From positions 81,841 through 145,840 of the forward strand of contig JAPLAA010000060.1 in the NCBI GenBank assembly GCA_026393475.1: a stretch of 64,000 bases of DNA, in the 5' to 3' direction. Numbering within the stretch: the stretch's first letter is position 1; every line of letters starts with the position of its first letter. A model generated the notes under the pieces. That model was not told where the DNA came from. It saw only the letters and a program-made list of their open reading frames with translations, and did no database searches. The DNA comes from Actinomycetota bacterium (GTDB taxonomy: Bacteria; Actinomycetota; Acidimicrobiia; Acidimicrobiales; Ilumatobacteraceae). The position numbers and the translations under genes are program-made. Below, in pieces: positions 54,248 through 62,541 of the stretch.

Positions 54248-55243
54248 ATGGCACATCGCATCGCAGTCATCGGCGGTGACGGGATCGGTCCCGAAGTCAC
54301 CACGGCAGCCCTCAAGGTGGTCCGCGCCGCCGGCGTCGACATCGACACCACCGACTTCGATCTCGGCGGTTCGCGCTACCTGCGCGACGGCGAGATCCTG
54401 AGCGACGCCACGCTGGCCGAGCTGCGCGACTTCGACGCGATCCTGCTCGGTGCGGTCGGCACCCCCGAGGTGCCGCCCGGCGTCATCGAGCGCGGCCTGC
54501 TGCTGAAGATGCGCTTCGAGCTCGACCTCTACGTCAACCAGCGGCCGTTCGTCGGCACGGCACCCGGGCACAGCGCGCCGCACGACTTCGTCGTGATCCG
54601 CGAGAACACCGAGGGTCCGTACGTGGGCGAGGGTGGCGTGCTCCGCAAGGGCACCCCGCACGAGGTGGCCACCCAGGGCTCGGTGAACACCCGCATGGGC
54701 GCCGAGCGGGCGATCCGGTACGCGTTCGATCTCGCCGTGAAGCGCGATGGCGCGAAGCACGTCACCCTCGTGCACAAGACCAACGTGCTCACCTTCGCCG
54801 GTGACCTGTGGCAGCGTGCGTTCAACGACGTGGCGGCCGAGTACCCCGGTGTCGGCACCGCGTACAACCACGTCGACGCGGCGTGCATCTACTTCGTCCA
54901 GGACCCGCACCGCTACGACGTGGTGGTCACCGACAACCTGTTCGGCGACATCCTCACCGACCTCGGTGGCGCGGTCAGCGGCGGCATCGGCCTCGCGTCG
55001 AGCGCCAACCTCAACCCGGCCCGCACCGGACCGAGCATGTTCGAGCCGGTGCACGGATCGGCGCCCGACATCGTCGGCACCGGCAAGGCCAACCCCACCG
55101 CCGCGATCCTCAGCGCGGCGCTGATGCTCGACTTCCTGGGCGAACACGACGCCGCCGACCGGATCCGCACCGCGTGCGATCAGGCGGGTACCGGCAGCAC
55201 CAGCGAGATCGGCTCGCGTATCGCGAGCGTCGTGGCAGGCTGA
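54248..55243 (+). CDS. leuB: 3-isopropylmalate dehydrogenase
   Basis: 331 aa, oxidising and decarboxylating 3-isopropylmalate to 2-ketoisocaproate. [11 protein letters not shown], the substrate-binding [13 protein letters not shown] and the metal-binding [23 protein letters not shown] are intact. [21 protein letters not shown] follows. It is the shorter actinobacterial form (E. coli has about 360 aa). TACGTT ends 9 nt before the ATG. ilvE follows after 4 nt, so the last two steps of leucine synthesis are cotranscribed. Confidence 0.95.
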   Translation: MAHRIAVIGGDGIGPEVTTAALKVVRAAGVDIDTTDFDLGGSRYLRDGEILSDATLAELRDFDAILLGAVGTPEVPPGVIERGLLLKMRFELDLYVNQRPFVGTAPGHSAPHDFVVIRENTEGPYVGEGGVLRKGTPHEVATQGSVNTRMGAERAIRYAFDLAVKRDGAKHVTLVHKTNVLTFAGDLWQRAFNDVAAEYPGVGTAYNHVDAACIYFVQDPHRYDVVVTDNLFGDILTDLGGAVSGGIGLASSANLNPARTGPSMFEPVHGSAPDIVGTGKANPTAAILSAALMLDFLGEHDAADRIRTACDQAGTGSTSEIGSRIASVVAG

Positions 55244-55247
55244 CGCC

Positions 55248-56165
55248 ATGCCCATCACGCCCACTCCGAAGATCTGGATGAACGGCTCGCTGGTCGACTG
55301 GGACCAGGCGCAGGTGCACATCCTCACCCACACCCTCCACTACGGCATGGGCGTGTTCGAGGGCATCCGTGCGTACGAGACGGCGAATGGCCCGGCGATC
55401 TTCCGGCTCACCGAGCACATCGAGCGACTGTTCCGCAGCGCCCACATCCTCGGCATGGAGATCCCGTACTCGGTGCAGGAGATCATCACCGCCTGTAAGG
55501 AGACCGTGGCATCCACGGGCCTGCCGAGTTGCTACGTGCGGCCGCTCGCGTACTACGGCTACGGCGAGATGGGCCTCAACACCCTCCCGTGCAAGGTCGA
55601 CGTCGCGGTCGCCTGCTGGCCGTGGGGCGCGTACCTCGGTGAGGACGCGCTGCAGAAGGGCGTCCGGATGAAGATCTCCAGCTGGACCCGCCACGATCAC
55701 AACACGATGCCGCCCGCGGCCAAGACGGTGGGCAACTACGTGAACAGCTCGCTGGCCAAGGTCGAGGCGCTGAAGGCTGGCTACGACGAGGCGATCATGC
55801 TCGCCCCGAACGGGCTGATCGCGGAGTGCACGGGCGAGAACATCTTCGCGGTGCGCAACGGGATCATCATCACCCCGCCGCTGTCGGCCGGTGCACTCGA
55901 GGGCATCACCCAGCACTCGGTCATGACCATCGCTCGCGACCTCGGCTACGACATCCGCGTCGACAACCTCGCCCGCAGCGACCTGTACGTGGCCGAGGAG
56001 ATCTTCGTGTGCGGCACCGCGGCCGAGGTGAGCGCGGTCAACTCCGTCGACGACCGGTCGGTGCCGTGCCCCGGTCCGATGACCACCGCGATCGCTCAGG
56101 TGTACGGCCGGGCCGTGCGCGGTGAGGACCCGCGCTACGAACACTGGTGCGAACTCGCGGGTTGA
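55248..56165 (+). CDS. ilvE: Branched-chain amino acid aminotransferase
   Basis: 305-aa fold-type IV PLP enzyme. HYGMGVFEGIRAY, RPLAYYGYGEMGL, the catalytic Lys in PPAAKTVGNYVNSSLAK, EAIMLAPNGLIAECTGENIF and the phosphate-binding CGTAAEVS are all present. It transaminates the ketoacids of Leu, Ile and Val. The length matches the short IlvE type I class. Cotranscribed with leuB. Confidence 0.95.
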   Translation: MPITPTPKIWMNGSLVDWDQAQVHILTHTLHYGMGVFEGIRAYETANGPAIFRLTEHIERLFRSAHILGMEIPYSVQEIITACKETVASTGLPSCYVRPLAYYGYGEMGLNTLPCKVDVAVACWPWGAYLGEDALQKGVRMKISSWTRHDHNTMPPAAKTVGNYVNSSLAKVEALKAGYDEAIMLAPNGLIAECTGENIFAVRNGIIITPPLSAGALEGITQHSVMTIARDLGYDIRVDNLARSDLYVAEEIFVCGTAAEVSAVNSVDDRSVPCPGPMTTAIAQVYGRAVRGEDPRYEHWCELAG

Positions 56166-56291
56166 ACCCGAATCACACACCACGTACGCGGCCGGGCCCG
56201 CCGGCGACGGCGGGCCCGATCGCGTCGTGACGCTGTGGTGCATCACGCAGTCGGACGCCGACAAGACGCCGAGGGACGACCGAAAAAGGCA

Positions 56292-56346
56292 AGACGCCCT
56301 GTCCGGCGCAGCGGGCCCGGAGGCCTGCGCGCCCGACAGGGCGTCT
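56292..56346 (-). terminator. Long hairpin with T-run on the minus strand
   Basis: AGACGCCCTGTC pairs perfectly with GACAGGGCGTCT and inner GGCGCAG/CTGCGC segments extend the stem. On the minus strand it is followed by TTGCCTTTTTCG, the form of an intrinsic terminator; on the plus strand no T-run follows. It would stop antisense transcription entering ilvE, or end an unrecognised minus-strand RNA. Confidence 0.6.
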
Positions 56347-56407
56347 CTGGTGGGTTGATCCACCACTGCTCGATCACCCGGCGTTAACCTTCGTCTCGTT
56401 CAGTTTC

Positions 56408-56448
56408 ACCGCCCGTCAGAGCTCACGCTCTGGCGGGCGGTTCCGTTT
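56408..56448 (+). terminator. Intrinsic terminator, plus strand
   Basis: ACCGCCCGTCAGAGC and GCTCTGGCGGGCGGT form a 15-bp stem with one T-G pair and a 4-nt loop, followed by TCCGTTTG. It is the likely terminator of leuB-ilvE, although 240 nt from the stop. Confidence 0.65.
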
Positions 56449-57086
56449 GCCGGCGCACCCACCCCGGTTGCCCGGTGCAGCTGAGCCGACGTGGCTGGCT
56501 CGCTCCCCATGGTCGCCCACGGCTCGCTCCCCAACCTGCCGACGTCGTCGCCCCAGTTGCCTGGTGCTCGCTCGCCGACCGCCGCCGCGGTCGCTCGCCG
56601 GTTGCCCGGCTCCCGATCCCGAACGGCCGCCGCCGCGTCGTTCCCCGGTTGCCCGGCTCCCGACCCGTCGACTTGGCGGATCATGCCCTGCTCCGACCCC
56701 GCTCCGTCTCGTGAACCCGGTTGGTCCCTCTCACTCCTGGTGACCCCGCCGATGGTTGCCCATCTGCGATGTCCCCACTCGTGAGTGGCCGTTCCTCGGG
56801 CTCCGGTTGGCGTGCGCTTGCCGGTGCGTCGCCCACTGTGCACCCTGCGTTTCACCAGGTCAAGCGGTATTTTTCAAGTCACAGGGTTATCCACCGAGAA
56901 ACCCGTTCGTCCCCAGAACTTTCTCGTTCGTCCACCGCGCGTCCACAAGGTTGTGCACATGTGACTCCACAGGCGAGGGCCTCCGAACCTCGCGGAGCGT
57001 GGCGGCCGGCTCGATGACGTCTTGACGAAACCCCGGTGCTGGTGTGGTGCTGGTGTGGATCGCGCCCGGTTCGAGCTGCGTCCGGG
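56449..57086. other. Repeat-rich non-coding region with DnaA-box-like sites
   Basis: I find no supported gene. GGTTGCCCGG occurs at 56466, 56600 and 56647, with a variant AGTTGCCTGG at 56555. CGGCTCGCTCCCCA-type words are also repeated. From 56887 to 56959 there are several sites close to the DnaA box: TTATCCACC (56887-56895), TTCGTCCACC (56927), CGTCCACAA (56940) and TTGTGCACA (56951-56959). A lower-GC patch (GGTATTTTTCAAGTC) precedes them. Confidence 0.5.
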
Positions 57087-57115
57087 TTGACGATCGGGGC
57101 TCGTACCGACACAAT
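57087..57115 (+). promoter_or_regulatory. cimA leader promoter
   Basis: TTGACG, a 17-bp spacer and CACAAT. The predicted start site, 7 nt downstream, falls on or next to the GTG of the isoleucine leader peptide. Confidence 0.7.
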
Positions 57116-57122
57116 CGTCTCC

Positions 57123-57173
57123 GTGACGTCCCGCTCGATCATCTCGCTCGCCGACATCATCATCATTCGATAG
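57123..57173 (+). CDS. cimA leader peptide rich in isoleucine
   Basis: A 16-codon frame starting with GTG and reading MTSRSIISLADIIIIR, with six isoleucine codons, four of them consecutive (ATC ATC ATC ATT), then TAG. A perfect hairpin overlaps the stop and a terminator follows, upstream of citramalate synthase, the first enzyme of a threonine-independent isoleucine route. There is no Shine-Dalgarno, and the promoter places the transcript start at about the GTG, so it is probably leaderless. The codon content matches the pathway end product, which strongly supports attenuation. Confidence 0.82.
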   Translation: MTSRSIISLADIIIIR

Positions 57174-57198
57174 CGCACGTGGCTCTCCCACGTGCGCT
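57172..57198 (+). promoter_or_regulatory. cimA leader hairpin over the leader stop codon
   Basis: AGCGCACGTGG and CCACGTGCGCT form a perfect 11-bp stem with a 5-nt loop. The 5' arm includes the last two bases of the leader TAG, so a ribosome finishing the peptide would disrupt it, while one stalled on the Ile run would allow it. The same layout is seen at leuA. Confidence 0.75.
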
Positions 57199-57200
57199 CA

Positions 57201-57230
57201 CAGCCGCCCCTCGGGGCGGCTGTTTCATTT
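57201..57230 (+). terminator. cimA attenuator terminator
   Basis: CAGCCGCCC, tetraloop CTCG and GGGCGGCTG form a perfect 9-bp stem followed by TTTCATTT. It begins 2 nt after the preceding hairpin and lies 89 nt before cimA. Confidence 0.82.
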
Positions 57231-57260
57231 CTCCGGCGACGACGGACCCGACAGCTCCGA

Positions 57261-57290
57261 CAGCACCCGACAGCACCCGACAGCACCCGA
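57261..57290. repeat. Three tandem copies of a 10-bp unit
   Basis: CAGCACCCGA three times, with a partial copy before. It lies in the untranslated leader between the attenuator and cimA, about 30 nt before the start codon. Confidence 0.85.
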
Positions 57291-57318
57291 CGCAGCTCAC
57301 AGAGACAGGACAGTTGAC

Positions 57319-58941
57319 ATGACCACCACCGACGCTCCGAACGCCAGCCCTACGCCTCCGATGGTGCCCATCCTGCCGATGGTCGAGGTCTTCGACACCA
57401 CGTTGCGCGACGGCCTCCAGGTCGAGGGTGTGTCGGCCACGGTCGACGACAAGTTGCGCATCGCCGAGCAGCTCGACTACCTCGGCGTCCACTACATCGA
57501 GGGCGGCTGGCCCGGTGCGAACCCGAAGGACATCGAGTTCTTCGCGCGGGCCGCCACCGAACTGAAGCTGTCGACGTCGACGATGGTGGCCTTCGGTTCC
57601 ACGCGGCGGCCGAAGGGCAAGGTGGATGACGACGTCACGCTGCGCAACCTCCTCGACGCCAACACGTCTGCGGTGTGCATCGTGGCCAAGAGCTGGGACT
57701 ACCACGTGCTCGAGGCGTTGCAGACCACGCTCGACGAGGGTGAGGCGATGATCGCCGACAGCGTGGCGTTCCTCACCGGTGCGGGCCGACGGGTGATGGT
57801 CGACATGGAGCACTTCTTCGACGGCTACAAGCACAACCCCGAGTTCAGCCTCCGGGCCCTCGAGGCGGCTGTCGTCAAGGGCGCGTCGCACGTGGTGCTG
57901 TGTGACACCAACGGCGGCTCGCTGCCCCACGAGGTCGAGCAGATCGTCGCCGACGTGTACCGCCATGTGGGCAAGGACGTCACGATCGGCATCCACTGCC
58001 ACGACGACACCGGCTGTGCGGTCGCCAACTCGATGGCAGCGGTTCGCGCCGGCGCCAGCCACGTCCAGGGCACGCTCAACGGGCTCGGCGAGCGCACGGG
58101 CAACTGCAACCTCACGACGGTCATCCCCAACCTGCAGGTGAAGCTCGGCATGAGCTGCCTCCCCGAGGGCCGCCTCGAGCGCCTCACGGCGGTGAGCAAC
58201 CACGTGGCCGAGGTGCTCAACCGGCCGCTCAACCCGCAGGCGCCGTACGTCGGCTCATCGGCGTTCGCGCACAAGGCCGGCCTGCACGTCAGCGCGATCA
58301 AGCGGGCGCGCGACGCGTACGAGCACGTCGACCCCGTGCTCGTCGGCAACGGCACGCGCTTCGTCGTCAGCGAGATGGCGGGCCGGGCGACGATCGAGGT
58401 GAAGGCCGAGGAGCTCGGCCTCACGATGGACGGCCCTGCCGTCAACCAGGTGATCGACGATCTGAAGCGGCTCGAGCACGAGGGCTACCACTTCGAGGCG
58501 GCCGACGCGTCGCTCGAACTGCTGATGCGCCGCGCCGCCGGTTGGGAGCAGAACTTCTTCAGGGTCGAGAGCATGCGCGTCATCACCGACGAGTTGCCGA
58601 ACGGCGAGTTCACCACGGAGGCGACGGTGAAGGCGTGGGTGGGCGACAGTCGCACCGTGCACACCGCCGAGGGCAACGGCCCGGTCAACGCGATCGACAC
58701 GGCCCTGCGCGCTGCACTCGCCGAGGCCTACCCGGTGCTCGACCGGGTGCATCTCACCGACTACAAGGTGCGCATCCTCGACGGGGCGACGGCCACCGGC
58801 GCGATCACCCGGGTACTGCTCGACGCCACCAACGGCGAGCGCAGCTGGACCACGATCGGCGTGAGCTCGAACATCATCGAGGCCTCGTGGCGTGCGCTCG
58901 AGGAGAGCCTCGTCTACGGCCTGCTGCACACCGAGGCCTGA
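57319..58941 (+). CDS. cimA: (R)-citramalate synthase
   Basis: 540 aa, condensing pyruvate with acetyl-CoA to citramalate, which leads to 2-ketobutyrate and isoleucine without threonine. A DRE-TIM barrel: DTTLRDGLQVEGVS, HYIEGGWPGANPKD, HCHDDTGCAVANS and QGTLNGLGERTGNCNLTTV. The C-terminal LeuA_dimer domain (from about residue 400) is the expected isoleucine sensor. The EGGWPGANPKD block and overall length fit CimA rather than LeuA or homocitrate synthase. The isoleucine-rich leader upstream agrees with this assignment. AGGACAG precedes the ATG. Confidence 0.93.
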   Translation: MTTTDAPNASPTPPMVPILPMVEVFDTTLRDGLQVEGVSATVDDKLRIAEQLDYLGVHYIEGGWPGANPKDIEFFARAATELKLSTSTMVAFGSTRRPKGKVDDDVTLRNLLDANTSAVCIVAKSWDYHVLEALQTTLDEGEAMIADSVAFLTGAGRRVMVDMEHFFDGYKHNPEFSLRALEAAVVKGASHVVLCDTNGGSLPHEVEQIVADVYRHVGKDVTIGIHCHDDTGCAVANSMAAVRAGASHVQGTLNGLGERTGNCNLTTVIPNLQVKLGMSCLPEGRLERLTAVSNHVAEVLNRPLNPQAPYVGSSAFAHKAGLHVSAIKRARDAYEHVDPVLVGNGTRFVVSEMAGRATIEVKAEELGLTMDGPAVNQVIDDLKRLEHEGYHFEAADASLELLMRRAAGWEQNFFRVESMRVITDELPNGEFTTEATVKAWVGDSRTVHTAEGNGPVNAIDTALRAALAEAYPVLDRVHLTDYKVRILDGATATGAITRVLLDATNGERSWTTIGVSSNIIEASWRALEESLVYGLLHTEA

Positions 58942-59129
58942 CGCCGACCGGGCGGCATCGCCGAACCGTCGGACTCCGATCAGATGCTGACCGCGACCAT
59001 GTAGCACTGGTTGCTGCCCCAGCTGCAGGGCAGGAGGCAGATCGGTCCGTCCACCCGGTCGGTGTCGTGCGGCGAATCGCCGGGTGGACGACGTCTCGGG
59101 CCTCCGGGTCGGGTAGAACTTGACCCTGT

Positions 59130-59669
59130 ATGGCAGCTCCCAAGTTCGCTCCCGTGTCGCCCATCGACGATGCCCGCTCCTATTCGTCGCCCGACCACGT
59201 GCCGAAGTCGTGGACGCCCGACCGACCAGGCGAGATCGAGGGCTTCCAGCCCTCCGGCACGCGGCTCGGCAACCAGGGTCCCGACCAGGGGTTCGGCATC
59301 AAGATCGCCAACACGTTCCTGTCCCGCATCCACGTGTCGGCCGGCGAGTCGGCCAAGGACGCCGTCGCGGGTTGCCTCGGCATCGGGCTCAAGCGGGCGT
59401 CGCTGTTCAGCCGGGCACCGGTCATCCACGACTTCACGATCGCGTTCACCGCGTGGGGCCTCCTCGATCCGAATCCGCCGGCCGACCTCGTTGCCCTGCG
59501 TTCACAGCTGTTCAAGGGCGCCGGCGGCCACCACGGCTACGAGCACCAGCGCGATCTTGCCGACATCGTCCCCGACAGCACCCTGAAGATGACCCCCCAG
59601 CAGGTGGCCGCCGCATATCCGGGGCGCTGGCGCGACCTGGTCGGCGCCGACCACGCCGTCGCCCACTGA
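59130..59669 (+). CDS. Hypothetical actinobacterial protein
   Basis: 179 aa, no family name known to me. The N-terminus is proline- and serine-rich (APVSPIDDARSYSSPDHVPKSWTPDRP). A more globular middle part has an Ala/Gly-rich helix (SAKDAVAGCLGIGLKRASLF) and the segment APVIHDFTIAFTAWGLLDP. It lacks a signal peptide and is probably cytoplasmic. TAGAAC lies 10 nt before the ATG, the leaderless-type promoter seen at many genes here. Codon use is typical. Confidence 0.7.
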   Translation: MAAPKFAPVSPIDDARSYSSPDHVPKSWTPDRPGEIEGFQPSGTRLGNQGPDQGFGIKIANTFLSRIHVSAGESAKDAVAGCLGIGLKRASLFSRAPVIHDFTIAFTAWGLLDPNPPADLVALRSQLFKGAGGHHGYEHQRDLADIVPDSTLKMTPQQVAAAYPGRWRDLVGADHAVAH

Positions 59670-59705
59670 CGTCACCTCCGGCGTCGCCTGCCGACGACCA
59701 CTTCC

Positions 59706-59741
59706 GACGCCACATCTGACGCCACATCTGACGCCACATCG
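59706..59741. repeat. Three tandem copies of a 12-bp unit
   Basis: GACGCCACATCT in three copies (last base differs in the third), then a partial GACGCC. It lies just upstream of the acyl-CoA dehydrogenase gene, within its probable 5' untranslated or promoter region. Confidence 0.88.
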
Positions 59742-59784
59742 GACGCCCTCGAGGACGTCCCACCGAGAGACAGGAGACCTCCGC

Positions 59785-60936
59785 ATGAGCGAGGTGCAGT
59801 CGATCACCCTCACCGACGAGCAGCGGGAGTTCCGCTCCGTCCTCCGCCAGTTCGTGGCCGACAAGATCTCACCGCTCGCGGGTGACATCGATCGCGACGC
59901 CGAGTACTCGTGGGCCACGTTCGAAGCCCTGAAGTCGATGGAGCTCACCGCGCTCAGCTACCCGGCCGAGTACGGCGGGTCGGGCGCATCGTTGGTCGAC
60001 CAGGCGATCGCTGCCGAGGAGATCGCCCGCGGCTGCGCATCGACGAGCCTGCAGTTCCTGATCTCCAAGCTCGGCATGTTGCCGGTCATCAACTTCGGCT
60101 CGGAGTTCCTGAAGAGCACCTACCTGCCGCGGATCGCGAGCGGCGCCAGCCAGTGCAGCTACGGGCTGAGCGAACCCGACGCCGGCAGCGACGTGGCATC
60201 GATGACCACGAAGGCGACGCTCGACGGTGACGTGTGGACGATCGACGGCACGAAGTGCTGGATCACCAACGCCGGCATCAGCGACCTCTACACGATCTTC
60301 GCCCGAACTTCGAACGACCGACACACCGGCATCACCGCCTTCCTCGTCGAGGCCGAGTGGGGCGTGCAGGTCGACAAGCTCGAGCACAAGCTCGGTATCA
60401 AGGGCTCGCCCACCGGGGTCATCCGCCTCGACGGTGTGAAGGTGCCCGATTCACACCGCATCGGCGAGGTGGGGCAGGGCTTCCCGATCGCGATGCACAC
60501 CCTCGACCGCAGCCGGCCGACCATCGGCGCGCAGGCGGTCGGCATCGCCCAGGGTGCGCTTGACTACGCGCTCGGCTACATGAAGGAGCGCACCACCTTC
60601 GGGCGGCCGATCGGCTCGAACCAGGGGCTGCAGTGGATGGCCGCCGACTGCGCGATGCGCATCGAGGCCGCTCGCGGCCTGGTGTACAAGGCGTGTGCGA
60701 TCGCCGATGAGGGCGATCCGCACGGTGAGCTGTCGATGGCCGGAGCGATGGCGAAGTGCTTCGCCAGCGACGTCGCCATGCAGGTGACCACCGATGCCGT
60801 GCAGTTCCTCGGTGGCTACGGCTACACGAGCGAGTTCCCGGTCGAGCGCATGATGCGCGACGCGAAGATCACCCAGATCTACGAAGGCACCAACCAGATC
60901 CAACGCATGGTGATCAGCAAGAAGCTCGGCCTGTAA
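59785..60936 (+). CDS. Acyl-CoA dehydrogenase
   Basis: 383-aa FAD enzyme introducing a 2,3-double bond into acyl-CoA. Signatures: CSYGLSEPDAGSDVASMTTKA, WITNAGISDLYTIFART and the C-terminal FLGGYGYTSEFPVERMMRDAKITQIYEGTNQIQRMVI, which contains the catalytic Glu (YEGTNQIQ) of short- and branched-chain types. The length is standard. Chain-length specificity is not predictable. GGAGACC precedes the ATG. Confidence 0.94.
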   Translation: MSEVQSITLTDEQREFRSVLRQFVADKISPLAGDIDRDAEYSWATFEALKSMELTALSYPAEYGGSGASLVDQAIAAEEIARGCASTSLQFLISKLGMLPVINFGSEFLKSTYLPRIASGASQCSYGLSEPDAGSDVASMTTKATLDGDVWTIDGTKCWITNAGISDLYTIFARTSNDRHTGITAFLVEAEWGVQVDKLEHKLGIKGSPTGVIRLDGVKVPDSHRIGEVGQGFPIAMHTLDRSRPTIGAQAVGIAQGALDYALGYMKERTTFGRPIGSNQGLQWMAADCAMRIEAARGLVYKACAIADEGDPHGELSMAGAMAKCFASDVAMQVTTDAVQFLGGYGYTSEFPVERMMRDAKITQIYEGTNQIQRMVISKKLGL

Positions 60937-61035
60937 GGGTTTCGTACCGTTTGGTGCCATCCTGTGCCTCTTCGTTCAGGCCTTCATCCCTATCCCCTTC
61001 CCTAGCGTCACACCCCGCCGGTAGCGTGCGCCGAC

Positions 61036-62136
61036 ATGGCGACGATCCGAGAACGGTCACCGGGCGTGTGGGAGGTGCGCGTGTTCGTCGGCAACGACGA
61101 TCGCGGCCGGCCAAAGCAGGTCAGCCGCACGGTGCGAGGCACCAAGCGCGACGCTCAGCGAGCGGCGGCCGAGATGACGGTTGCGCCGCCGGCTCGCAGC
61201 GACGGGCGGATGGTGGCCGACGCGCTCGACGCCTGGCTCGAGACCCACACGCCCACGTGGGCGGCGTCGACGGTGCGTGACCAGACGAGCCGGGCATCGC
61301 TGGTGAAGGCCGACAAGATCGCCCGCACACCCCTCGCCAAGCTGACGGTGGCCGACGTCGACCGGTGGCACAGCCGGCTGCGGGCCGTTGGGGTGGGGGA
61401 GTCGTCGCTGCGGAACCAGCATCTCGTGCTGCGGGCGTCGCTGTCGCAGGCGGCCCGCTGGGGGTGGGTGAGCGCGAACGTGGCCGCGTTGGCGACGCTC
61501 GGGCGGAAGACGAGCAAGCCGCGGTCGGCGATGAGCGCCGTCGAGGTGCGTGCCGTCATCGAGGCTGCCGAGCGGTTCGACCCGGCTGCTGGTGTCGCGT
61601 TCCGGCTCGCAGCGATCACGGGTGCTCGCCGCGCCGAGCTCTGTGCACTCGTCTGGACCGATCTCGACGGCGATCGGCTCACGATCGACTCGAGCATCGA
61701 GATCGAGCGGAACGGGAGCAGGTCGGACAGACAGGTGCCCACCCTCCGGGATGCGGCCACGAAGACCGGGAACCAGCGAGTGGTGCGCCTCGACGAGCGC
61801 ACGCTCGAGGCCGTGGCGGCACTGCGGGCCGCACGCGAGCGGTACGGCCCGTGGATGCTCCAGCCCGGCGAGCGTCCGCTGAACCCGGAGCGGCTGACGG
61901 GCTGGTGGCGGATCGCCCGCCGAGACGCCGGCATCGACCCCCGATGGCGACTGCACGATCTGCGCCACTGGTCGGCAACCGAGGCGATCGGTCGCGGTCA
62001 CGACATCCGCACCGTGGCCGGCCGATTGGGACACGCCAACCCGGCGATGACCCTGCGCACCTACGCGCACGCCCTCGACGGCGCCGACGCCGGCATCGCC
62101 GCCACCCTCGCCAGCGCACTGGAGGACACACCGTGA
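61036..62136 (+). CDS. Site-specific tyrosine recombinase (phage/ICE integrase)
   Basis: 366 aa. An N-terminal arm-binding region (RERSPGVWEVRVFVGNDDRGR) is followed by a core-binding domain (about 65-160) and the catalytic domain with a full set: Arg198 (TGARRAEL), His307 and Arg310 (HDLRHWSAT), His333 (RLGHANP) and nucleophile Tyr343. All are present, so it should be active. TAGCGT lies 8 nt before the ATG. No tRNA or obvious attachment duplication is visible next to it. The stop overlaps the next GTG. It marks the start of a segment with small unfamiliar genes. Confidence 0.92.
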   Translation: MATIRERSPGVWEVRVFVGNDDRGRPKQVSRTVRGTKRDAQRAAAEMTVAPPARSDGRMVADALDAWLETHTPTWAASTVRDQTSRASLVKADKIARTPLAKLTVADVDRWHSRLRAVGVGESSLRNQHLVLRASLSQAARWGWVSANVAALATLGRKTSKPRSAMSAVEVRAVIEAAERFDPAAGVAFRLAAITGARRAELCALVWTDLDGDRLTIDSSIEIERNGSRSDRQVPTLRDAATKTGNQRVVRLDERTLEAVAALRAARERYGPWMLQPGERPLNPERLTGWWRIARRDAGIDPRWRLHDLRHWSATEAIGRGHDIRTVAGRLGHANPAMTLRTYAHALDGADAGIAATLASALEDTP

Positions 62137-62510
62137 AGCAACGGTACGTCCGGCCCGGTGGCGGCCTCTCGGACGAGACGATCGTCGTGGTACGAGGCGG
62201 TGCGCTCGACGCGACGTTGTTGGCCGAGGACGCCCGCAAGGCGCATGCCGTGTACGGCGTGTACGCCGTGTCGGTCTTCGCTGCAGATGGGGTCAGCATC
62301 GACGAGCTCGTCCAGAGCACGCCGCTGGTCCGATTCGGGTCACTCACGCTCATGACCGTCGGCGCAATCCGAGCTGGAGGCTTCGAACTCGTGCCGAGCG
62401 GACGCAACCCGCTGCATCACAGTGTCGATCTCGGTGACCTCGGGGCCGGCGTCGACCGCCTGCTGCGCTGCGAGCACCGCACGATCGTCAACCCGTATCA
62501 TGAGTCGTGA
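62133..62510 (+). CDS. Hypothetical protein coupled to the integrase
   Basis: 125 aa. It starts with GTG overlapping the integrase TGA (GTGA), with GGAGG 7 nt upstream, so translation is coupled. No family is assigned with confidence. The sequence YVRPGGGLSDETIVVVRGG near the N-terminus and the central VYGVYAVSVFAADGVSIDEL suggest a soluble alpha/beta protein. Possible roles include an accessory or immunity protein of the element. Confidence 0.65.
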   Translation: MKQRYVRPGGGLSDETIVVVRGGALDATLLAEDARKAHAVYGVYAVSVFAADGVSIDELVQSTPLVRFGSLTLMTVGAIRAGGFELVPSGRNPLHHSVDLGDLGAGVDRLLRCEHRTIVNPYHES

Positions 62511-62541
62511 CATGCACGACCGGCGAGCAAGGAGGGCTGGC

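Noticed and set aside
56406..56855. 149-aa minus-strand frame in the ilvE-cimA gap
   Set aside because: It covers a terminator hairpin and repeat words, has no ribosome site and yields a low-complexity sequence.
56887..56959. Chromosomal replication origin
   Set aside because: DnaA-like sites are few and imperfect, and dnaA, dnaN, rpmH or parAB genes are absent from the neighbourhood; kept only as a DnaA-site finding.
60937..61035. tRNA gene as attachment site for the integrase
   Set aside because: No cloverleaf or T-loop consensus can be read in the gap before the integrase.
62422..62541. Longer version of the 83-aa integrase-operon protein
   Set aside because: Earlier starts overlap the preceding gene or lack a ribosome site, whereas AAGGAGG sits just before the chosen GTG.
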